Origin: Poriferisodalis sp965198245
Lineage (GTDB): Bacteria; Actinomycetota; Acidimicrobiia; Acidimicrobiales; Poriferisodalaceae
Assembly: GCF_965198245.1 (NCBI RefSeq)
Contig: NZ_OZ240249.1
Span: 2,356,001 to 2,420,000, forward strand
Length of the DNA stretch: 64,000 nucleotides
Direction: 5' to 3'
In this document: positions 1 through 9,100 of the stretch, one piece after another
How positions within the stretch are numbered: position 1 is the first letter of the stretch
Layout: each line of letters opens with the position of its first letter
Made by a program: the position numbers and the translations under genes
The notes under the pieces: model-generated
The model's input: only the letters and a program-made list of their open reading frames with translations
The model's database searches: none
What the model was told of the DNA's origin: nothing

Positions 1-2
1 CG

Positions 3-2840
3 ATGTTGGGGTGGGCTCGGGTTACCGGTGTGCCGCAGTGGGGGTGGCGTCACTCGACGTACGTTCCCAATGATGACGATGTGGGCCGTTTCTTGCGGGT
101 GACGGCGTCCTATTCAGATCCCCAGGGTCCGGGCAAGTCTGCGGAGGTTGTCTCTGCGCTCCTGGTGCGGGCGGACAATGTGGCACCGGTGTTCCCGGCT
201 GCGGGGACGGTCGCGCGTCGTGTCGATGAGAGCGCCGGCCCGAACACCGAATTCGGTGACCCTGTCGTAGCGAGTGATCCTGACGGCGATGATTTGACTT
301 ATTCGCTGGGCGGCCTCGACGGGGCGTCGTTCGGGATCGTCGCGGACAGCGGGCAGCTTGTCACCAAAGCGGCATTGGATTTCGAGACCGAGTTGTTCTA
401 TGCGGTGGCGGTGACCGCGACGGATCCGCGGGGGCTGACCGATGCTCAGCAGGTGATCATCTGGGTGAATGATGTGAACGAGGCGCCGGCGTTCCCGACT
501 GGCGTTTCCGACATGGCGACCGTGGTCGAGAACAGCACCGCGACCGGTTTGTCGTTCACCGTGGACGATCCGGAGGGCGACAGCATCGAGTGGTCGCTGT
601 CGGGTGCGGATCGGCTCGTTTTCGATGTGTTCGGCGGCGTGTTGACGTTCAAGGATCCGCCGGATTTCGAGATGCCTGCCGATCAAGGCGGCGACAACAC
701 TTACAACATCGATGTCGTGGCCTCTGACAACAGAGGGCGGGCGGGCACTTTGCCGGTGGTGGTGGAGGTCGTCAATGGCGATGATCCCGGCAGGGTGCGG
801 CTCTCGCCGCGGGATCCCGAGGTCGGCGCTGAGTTGAGGGCGACGCTGAGCGATCCCGACGGGAGCGTGAGCGGCGCTGTGTGGATGTGGGAGCGCTCGC
901 AGTCGGGCTCACGGTCGGACTGGGACGTGGTCGGCGGCGCGGTCTCTGATTCCTACACGGTGGTCGATGACGATTTGGGTCGTTTTTTGCAGGTGTCGGT
1001 GTCGTATCGGGACCGGCACGGTCCACTCAATCAGCAGGATTCTCTCAAGGGGGCCAGCGTCGTGACTGACAGCGCGGTGGTCGCCGCATCGCCGGTGATG
1101 AATGAGGCGCCGGTGTTCCCCGAGGACGAGACCGGCCTGCGGGAGGTGTCTGAGAACACTGCGAGCGGCGAAGCCTTCGGCTTGCCGGTCGCTGCGACCG
1201 ATCCGGGTGATCTCCTGACTTATACGCTCAGCGGTAGGGACGGCGCGGTGTTCGATGTCGTTCCCGGCAGCGGTCAGCTGCGCACCGAGGCGCCGCTGGA
1301 CCATGAGAGCCGGTCGTCGTACGTGTTCACGGTGACCGCGACGGATCCCTCAGGGGAATCCGCCACCAAGAGCGTGACGGTCACGGTGACCGATATCGAC
1401 GAGCCGGGGGGACTGCAACTGGAGCCGACCCAGCCTGTGGCGGGCAAGCCGCTGACGGCGACCCTGGTCGATCCCGACGAGCTGTTGACTGGTCCTGAGT
1501 GGACGTGGTGGCGTTCTGGGGACAGCAGCGGACCCGGCGGATGGGTGCAGATCGACGGTGCAGCGTCGTTGAGCTACCAGCCCGCTGCGGGGAACCCCGA
1601 CGACGGGGACCCTGACGGCGGCGGGCACGAGGGCCTGTGGCTGCAAGTACGTGTCACCTACCGCGACGTCCACAACCCCGCGGACTCTGCGGACCCCAAT
1701 GTGGCCCCTTTCGCCGTCAAGACCCTCCAAGCCGTGACGGTCAACCCCGTGGCTCCGCCAAACAACAACAACGGCGGCAATGCGGGCAGTAGCTCCGGCT
1801 TGGGAGGTGGCAGCAGCGCCTCCGGCGGCAACAGCAGCAGCGGCGGCGGTGGTGGTGGCGGCGATTTCGATGTGGGTGTCGCGTCGTTTGTGGTGGCGAA
1901 TGGGTGGAGTGCTGCTGATGTGGGGGTGGCGTCGGTGCTGGCGGCGCGTACTTCTGGTGCGGTGGTGGTGTACACCGCAGGCGATGAGCTGTCAGAAGAG
2001 ACGCGGCTGCTGCTGCGCGAGGCGTTGCCTGCTGAGGTGATCATCGTGGGCGGCAATGCGGCGGTGTCGCGTGATGTTCGCACTCAGATCCGGGCGGCGT
2101 CGTCTGAGTCGGGGATCTCGCGTGTGACCGGCGCGGATCGCGCCGACACCGCAGCAGCCACAGCACGACGCATCCTGGGCACGCCCGCAGCAGCAGGCCG
2201 GGTGACGCTGGTGGTGGCCAACGGCTGGTCGCCGCCCGACATCGGGGCCGCCGCCGCATTGGCTGCGCGCAGCGGCCGTTCTGCGGTGATCTACACCGAG
2301 GCCGCCAGGCTGCCAGAGACTTCGGCGGCACTGCTGCGCGACTACGAAGTGGCGCGGGTGATCCTCGTCGGCGGAACTGCCGCGATCAGCGACGACGTGC
2401 GCGACGCGATCTCCGCAGCGGCGGGTGGCGATGCGAGCATCTCGCGGCTCACCGGCGACGAACGCATCGACACAGCCGCGCAGACAGCACGGCGTGTGCT
2501 GGGCAGCCCCGCCGCAGCCCCCGACGGCGTCACCCTGGTGATCGCGAACGGCTGGTCCCCGCCCGATGTCGGCGTCGCCGCAGCACTGGCAGCGGCCACC
2601 GACAACGCCGCAGTCGCCTACACCGCACAGGGGGCGCTGCCCGAAGCGACCGCAGCATTGATCCGCGACTACCGGCCTGGCCAGGTCATCATCGTGGGCG
2701 GCCGAGCAGCGGTCGCCAACGACGTACGAGCCGCGATCACCCAAACCGCCCCCGACAGCGCCGACATCCGACGCATCACCGGCACCACCCGCACCGACAC
2801 CGCCGCCCGCGCCGCACGCCGCATCCTCGCCAACCCTTGA
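3..2840 (+). CDS. Cadherin-repeat surface protein with three CWB2 repeats (5' end cut by window)
   Basis: Probable wall-attached surface or adhesion protein. The frame is already open at the window edge, and the first residues (WRHSTYVPNDDDVGRFLRV) fall in the middle of a repeat module, so the true start lies upstream. Visible order: partial Trp-rich module (residues 1-55), two cadherin-like repeats (60-255; linkers such as DVNEAPAF), a second Trp-rich module (260-360), a cadherin-like repeat (365-465), a third Trp-rich module (467-580), a Gly/Ser/Asn linker (585-620), and three CWB2 repeats of about 100 residues (622-945) with motifs ANGWSPPDIG, VIIVGG and RITGTTRTDTAA. CWB2 (Pfam family) is known in other Gram-positives to bind wall polymers non-covalently; the ligand here is unknown. 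The next long gene downstream is a clear paralogue at protein and DNA level. No catalytic domain is visible in the part present. Confidence 0.85.
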   Translation: MLGWARVTGVPQWGWRHSTYVPNDDDVGRFLRVTASYSDPQGPGKSAEVVSALLVRADNVAPVFPAAGTVARRVDESAGPNTEFGDPVVASDPDGDDLTYSLGGLDGASFGIVADSGQLVTKAALDFETELFYAVAVTATDPRGLTDAQQVIIWVNDVNEAPAFPTGVSDMATVVENSTATGLSFTVDDPEGDSIEWSLSGADRLVFDVFGGVLTFKDPPDFEMPADQGGDNTYNIDVVASDNRGRAGTLPVVVEVVNGDDPGRVRLSPRDPEVGAELRATLSDPDGSVSGAVWMWERSQSGSRSDWDVVGGAVSDSYTVVDDDLGRFLQVSVSYRDRHGPLNQQDSLKGASVVTDSAVVAASPVMNEAPVFPEDETGLREVSENTASGEAFGLPVAATDPGDLLTYTLSGRDGAVFDVVPGSGQLRTEAPLDHESRSSYVFTVTATDPSGESATKSVTVTVTDIDEPGGLQLEPTQPVAGKPLTATLVDPDELLTGPEWTWWRSGDSSGPGGWVQIDGAASLSYQPAAGNPDDGDPDGGGHEGLWLQVRVTYRDVHNPADSADPNVAPFAVKTLQAVTVNPVAPPNNNNGGNAGSSSGLGGGSSASGGNSSSGGGGGGGDFDVGVASFVVANGWSAADVGVASVLAARTSGAVVVYTAGDELSEETRLLLREALPAEVIIVGGNAAVSRDVRTQIRAASSESGISRVTGADRADTAAATARRILGTPAAAGRVTLVVANGWSPPDIGAAAALAARSGRSAVIYTEAARLPETSAALLRDYEVARVILVGGTAAISDDVRDAISAAAGGDASISRLTGDERIDTAAQTARRVLGSPAAAPDGVTLVIANGWSPPDVGVAAALAAATDNAAVAYTAQGALPEATAALIRDYRPGQVIIVGGRAAVANDVRAAITQTAPDSADIRRITGTTRTDTAARAARRILANP
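1759..1865 (+). repeat. Low-complexity Asn/Ser/Gly linker DNA
   Basis: A run of AAC, GGC and AGC triplets encodes the flexible linker between the last Trp-rich module and the CWB2 repeats of the first surface protein. A similar but longer and purer triplet tract occupies the same place in the paralogue at 10234-10332. Being in-frame triplets, slippage here would change linker length without breaking the gene. Confidence 0.6.
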
Positions 2841-2939
2841 ACGACCCACCGCGGGCGACCACCGCAGGCGTCGATCTGAGGCCAGTTGGCGGTCTTGGAG
2901 GTGTCGTCGCGCATCCTCATAGTTCATTACATGAAATAG

Positions 2940-3161
2940 GCACATGGATATACTGCTCGCAATGCATGGTTCCAGGCGACACACAACTGGCGTGAGGTTG
3001 TCGAAGTCAGTCGGCTGACGGAAAGCGGCTTTGTGGCAGACGGCTACTTGATCGAGACCGAGCCGGGAATCCCGTTACCGATTCTGGCCAATTGGCCCGG
3101 CGGCCATGATGGCGTCGAGCTGCCGAGCCCGGACTTGGGGATCGAGCGCGACACCCAGTGA
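2940..3161 (+). pseudogene. Start-less remnant resembling an alpha/beta-hydrolase (esterase) fragment
   Basis: A 73-codon open frame follows an in-frame TAG at 2937-2939 and ends at TGA 3159-3161, overlapping the GTG start of the next gene as GTGA. It has no ATG; the only alternative start in mid-frame would leave about 40 residues. The translation contains WREVVEVSRLTESG followed by GYLIETEPGIPLPIL, which reads like the segment ahead of the catalytic core in acetyl-xylan esterase or dienelactone-hydrolase-type proteins. The nucleophile region is absent. I read it as a decayed gene fragment; the family call is a guess from a short stretch. It fills most of the gap between the two surface-protein genes; nothing else was recognised in 2841-2939. 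Confidence 0.3.
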
Positions 3162-6100
3162 AGGCATCAGGGTCACTGTTGGGTCATCTGACAGTGGCGC
3201 GACTCAAACGCGCCGCGCTGGTGGTGTTCCTGTTCGCAGGAACGCTCGCGTTGCCGGTGCTGACGGGCGATGACGCGCTGGCGCAGACGCCGCCCGCCGC
3301 ACCCACGATCACCGCGGTGGGTCCCGGTGATGAGGCACTCACCGTCGCGTGGAGCGCCCCGGCTGGTGTCACCGGCATCAGTTCCTATGACCTGCGCTTC
3401 ATCGATTCGAGTTCGAGCGCAGCGGACAAAGCCGACGATGCCAACTGGCGCCCGCTCGACCCTGCGTGGGAAGCGGGCAGCCTGCGCGTCATCGTGACCG
3501 GGCTGGTCAACGACACGTCCTACGACGTCCAGGTTCGTGCAGTGACGACCAGCGAAGGCGACTGGTCGAGCACCGAGACAGGGACGCCGACCGATCCGGG
3601 TTCGTCCCGTGAGAATGCGACCGCCATCGTGGACGAGCTGCCGGTGCGCGGCGTACTCGATTCGAGCGCCGACGACGACTGGTTCTTGTTCTCGATCAGC
3701 GATGAGCGGGAGTACGTCATCGTGACCACGGGCGACACCGACACCTACGGGACGCTCTATCGCGGCAGCACCATCGTCCCCATTGCTTTCAACGACGATT
3801 CGAACCTCACGAGCGCACCGCTGAACTTCAAGCTCGACGGGAAGCTGTCCGCCGGCACGTACTACCTCAAGGTCACCGGTGCCGACGACGCCACCGGCGA
3901 CTACACGCTGTGGCTGCAAACCTTCGCCGATACGACGGGCGTGAGCGATGCGACCGGCATAGATCTCGACAGTTCCTCGGTGGCGGTATTCCACGGCACC
4001 GGGGCGACCAGTACCAGCCAGCTGAGCGATGTCGACTTCTTCAAGCTCGAACTGGCAACCGCGACCACGATCACCGCACGTGCAAGCGGCTTTGTCGCCG
4101 ACACCGTCGGAGCGATCCTCGACGCCGACGGCAGCGTCGTCGCCTCCAACGACGACGCATGGCTCGAGCCGAGCCACGAGCAATTCGCACTCAGGACGAC
4201 ACTGGCCGCGGGCACGTACTACATCCGCGTCAAGCCGTTCGAAGGCGACGCGGCCGGGTTGTACTACCTGCACGTCTACGAGTCACCCGACCCCGGCAAT
4301 TCCAGGCCGACAGCGGCCGAGATCGGCACCAGCACGACTGCCGGCGGGACGATCGATTCGGCCAGCGACTACTTCACGTTCACGCTCGACAGATCGACCC
4401 GGATAGTCCTCGTAGGCGTCGGCGAGGCGAACATCGAGGCCACTGTGCAGGACTCGGCCGGCCAAGTGCTGGGCCTCAACTACTACGCGCTGGTCCACAG
4501 GTTCTTCTCGGGGAACCTCTATGCGTTCGCGATCTTCGACACGCTCGAGGCCGGTACGTACTACCTCAAGGTCGACGGCGACCAGCCGGGCGACACCGGG
4601 GAGTACCTGGTGCTGCTGCGCCCCGACGCAGGCTACGAACGACTGGCGGACATCTGCTCGGAGGCTCGCACCTCGACCCCTGCTGACATTGCCGACCCGC
4701 TGTATGGGTGCCAGTGGCACCTCGACAACGACGGGCAGTTCGGCGGCACGGCGGGCGAAGACATCAACATCGACGATGCCGTGCTCGGCAGCGTCTGGGA
4801 CATCGCCACGGGCTCGGGGATCAACGTGAAGGTCGTCGACTCAGGCCTCGACTACTTGCACGAGGACTTGCTCGACAACGTCGACACAGACAAGAACCAC
4901 AGCTACCGAAGCGTTCGAGACGTGTTCAGCGATCCGTCGGGTCATGGCACCGCGGTGGCCGGACTCATCGCAGCGGGTGACAACAGCAGCGGCGTACGTG
5001 GCGTCGCGCCGCGCGTAACGATCTACGGGTATGACCTGGTGAGCGCCAGCAGCTCGCTCAATGCCGCCGATGCGGTGGCGCGGGACCGCCAGACCACATC
5101 GGTGTCCAACCACAGCTACGGGGTGCCGGACAGCCCTCGTGCGAGCCGGGCCACTCGGCTCTGGGAGATGGCGATCGATGCAGGCGTGACCGAGGGGGAC
5201 GACGGCAAGGGCGTCGTCTACGTGTGGGCCGCGGGCAATGGCGACGACAACGGCGACTACGCCTCGCTGGCGGAGGCTGTCACGTACTACGGCGTGATCG
5301 CAGTGTGTGCCGTCGACCACCGGGGCAAGCGGTCCTATTACTCCGAGTGGGGTCCGAACCTGTGGGTGTGCGCGCCCTCCGACAGCACCCCCAAGGACCA
5401 TCCGCTGGGCATCGTAACCACGCCGGGAATCATGACCACACGGCCCTACAGCACTTACAGGGACACCTTCGGCGGCACCAGCGCCGCAGCGCCGATCGTG
5501 TCGGGTGTTGTCGCTCTGGTCCGAGAGGTCAACCCGACGCTGACGTGGCGCGACGTGAAGCTGATTCTCGCTGCGTCAGCCCGCACGAACAACGCGACCA
5601 TTTCAGGTTGGGAGGCCGGTGCCCGCAAGTACGGCTCGACGGCGTCGGACTGCACCACCCCGAGTGAGTGCTACAGCTTCAATCACCAATACGGCTTCGG
5701 CGTGGTGGATGCCTCGGCGGCGGTGGCGCTGGCCCAGAACTGGACCAACGTGGCCGACATGCGCACCGCGACCGCCGCCGACGCAACGCGCCGGAGAATT
5801 GCCAGCACGAACGGCACCGCCACCGGCACGGTGGATCTCGGCGGCGATGTGGACTTCGTGGAGTTCGTCGAGATCAACATCGATTTCAATGCACCCTTTT
5901 TCCGTGACCTGAACATCGAACTGGTGTCGCCGTCGGGCGCGACATCGGTGCTGACGGAGCGGAACTCTTTCGACTGCCGACGTCCAGCGACGAGTTGTGC
6001 GCTGACAGGTGAGTTCAGGTTCGGGTCGGCCCGCCATCTCGGCGAGGATCCCCGCGGCACATGGACGCTGCGCGTGTCCGACCGGGTTGCCGGCGGTACG

Positions 6101-9100
6101 GCCAACGTCGTGCGTTCGTGGGACTTGAAGGTGTACGGCCATCGCCAGGCGCCCGGCCCGGTGCCGCTGCGGTATGTGCAGCCCGCTTCGGGTTCGCTCA
6201 TCGTGGCGTGGGATGGACCCGACAGCACGGGCACATCGCCGCTCACCGGGTACGACCTGCGCCATATCCGCAGCGACGCCACCGACAAGTCGGACGCGAA
6301 CTGGACGGTCATCACTGGCGCCGGTTCTCTCAGCAGCCGCAGCCACACCATCGAGAACCTGACCGACGGCGTCCAGCGGGATGTGCAGGTACGGGCGGTC
6401 GGCGATCGAACAGGCGAATGGTCCACGACCGCGCGGGGTACACCCGGCGCCACGAACAGCGAGCCGTTCTTCGTCGACGGCGAGAGCACGATCCGCATGC
6501 TTGCCGAGAACGTCGGCTCGGGTGCTGATGTCGGCTCGGCGGTCACGGCGTCGGATGCCGAGAGCGATTCGTTCACTTACAGCCTGAGCGGTGTCGATGC
6601 TGCGTCGTTCGAGCTCGACGCCTCGACGGGGCAGATCATGACGGCATTCGATCCGGATTTCGAGAGCCGTGAGAAATACACGGTCACGATCTCGGTCAGC
6701 GACAGCAAGGACGCCGCCGGCGACGCCGACTCTGCGGTCGACGACACGATCGCCGTGAGCGTCGTGGTCATCGATCACAATGAGCCGCCCATCGTGGTAG
6801 GGCCGCCTGCAATCGATGTTGTCGAGGGCACGCAGACGCCCGTCGGCAGCTACACCGTGACCGACCCGGAGGGCCAAGACATCTCCGGCTTGGACATCGA
6901 AGGGCCCGACGCAGCGGAGTTCGATTACAACAGAGCGACATTCCACTTCACTGGTCGCGCTCCGATCAGCTTCCGGCAGGATCCCGACCACGTCAGGCCC
7001 GATTTCGAGGATCGCCTCGATGCGAACGGCGACAACGTCTACGAGATCCAGATCGTGACCTCCGACGGGCGCCACACGACCACCTTCGATGTAACGGTGA
7101 CCGTCACCGACGTGAACGAGGCGCCGACGCTCACCTATGACAGCCGCGATATAGCGACCGTGGATGAGAACGGCATCGCGACTGGTCTGTCGTTCAGCGT
7201 GAACGACCCCGAGAACGACAGCATCGAGTGGACCCTGTCGGGCGCGGACGAGCCCGATTTCGACGTCTCCGGCGGGGTCTCCGGCGCGGTGTTGACGTTC
7301 AAGGACCCGCCGGATTTCGAGATGCCGACCGATCGGGGCGGCAACAACATCTACAACGTCAATGTCGAGGCTTCTGACGGTGCGAATTTGGTGTCGTTGC
7401 CGGTTGTCGTTGTGGTGCGGGGGGTGAACGAGCCTGCTGTGATCAGCGGGTTGTCGGCCAGGAATTTTCCCGAGAACAGCACCGGCGTCGTCGCCGATTA
7501 CGGCGCGAATGATCCGGAGGAGGGTGAGGGGGTGGCGTGGTCGTTGTCGGGTGCCGATCGGGGGTTCTTCGAGATCAGCTCGGGGGGTGTGCTGCGGTTC
7601 GCCCAGTCCGCAGATCCGCCGGATCACGAGGCGGCGCGCGGCGACACGTATCGGGTTACGGTCCAGGCATCGGACGGCAAGGACGATTTGGGCAACCTCG
7701 ATTCGTCTGTCGATGACCGGTTCGATGTAACGGTGACTGTTACCGATGTGAACGAGAAGCCGGTGTTCCCGACTGGTGTTGCTGATATGGCGACGGTGGT
7801 CGAGGGCAGGACTGTGACGGGTTTGTCGTTCAGTGTGGATGATCCGGAGGGTGATCGCATCGTGTGGACGTTGTCGGGTGCGGATCGGCTGGTGTTCGAT
7901 ATTTCGGGTGGGGTGTTGGCGTTCAAGGATCCGCCGGATTTCGAGATGCCGGCCGATCAAGGCGGCAACAACACTTACAACGTCGATGTGGAGGCTTCTG
8001 ACGGCGCCAACTTGGAGTCGCTGCCGGTTGTCGTTGTGGTGGAGGGCGTGAACGAGCCTCCGGTGATCGGGGGGCCGCCGGCCAGGAATTATCCCGAGAA
8101 CGGCACCGGTGTGGTTGCTGATTTCAGCGCGAACGATCCGGAGGAGCACGAGCGGGTGGCGTGGTCGTTGTCGGGCGCGGATCGGGGGTTCTTCGAGATC
8201 GATTCGGGTGGGGTGCTGCGGTTCGCCGAGTCGGCTGGCCCGCCGGATCACGAGGCGGCGCGGGGCGACACGTATCGGGTCACGGTGGAGGCGTCGGACG
8301 GCAAGAACGGACTGGGCAGCCTCGATTCGTCGGTTGATGACCGGTTCGATGTGACGGTCACGGTCACCAATGTCGACGAGGCGCCGGTGATCACCTCGGG
8401 TCCTGTGGGCGGGTCGGTGTCGGAGGGCGCCGTGGGCGTGTTCGCTTATGCGGCCCGAGATCCAGAGGGCGACATTGTGTCTTGGACGCTGAGGGGTCCC
8501 GATGGGGCGGCGTTGAGGATCGACGAGTTCGGTGTGGTGGGGTTCGATCCGGTGCCGGATTTTGAGGCGCCGGTCGATGCTGGGCGGAACAATTCCTATG
8601 CGGTGGTCGTGGTTGCGACTGCTGGGTCGTTGGAGGACACGCGCGGTCTGACGGTGTCGGTCGTCAACGTGGACGAGCTCGGCGGGTTCGGGCCGTTCTC
8701 GCGGCCGCAGGCGGGTACGGCATTGACGGCTGTGTTGAGCGATCCTGATGGCGGGGTGGGCGGGGCGGTGTGGTCGTGGGAGCGTTCGCAGGTCGGTTCG
8801 CGGTCGGGATGGGCGCTGATCAGCGGCGCGGGTTCGCGTTCCTATGAGCCCGTGGGCGGCGATGTGGGTCGTTATTTGCGGGTGTCGGTGTCGTATCGGG
8901 ACCGTGAGGGTCCCGGCAAGGGGGTCATGTCCTCGTCTTTGGGGCCGGTGCTCGCGGCGCCGCTCACCAATCAGCCGCCGACGTTCCCATATGCGGTTAC
9001 GGTCGTCCGGGTGGTCCCGGAGGACTCGCCGGCGGGAACCTCGATCGGGGCGCCGGTGGAGGCGAGCGACCCTGACGCTGCCGATCAGGGGTTCTTGACT

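Noticed and set aside
1992..2984. 330-residue antisense frame over the first CWB2 region
   Set aside because: Cys/Gly/Arg-rich with no start signal; the same kind of shadow appears opposite the paralogue at 10790-11134.
5603..8251. 882-residue open frame antisense to the giant protease
   Set aside because: It is Arg/His-rich with no domain, mirrors the repeat structure of the sense strand, and arises from high GC and repetitive codons.
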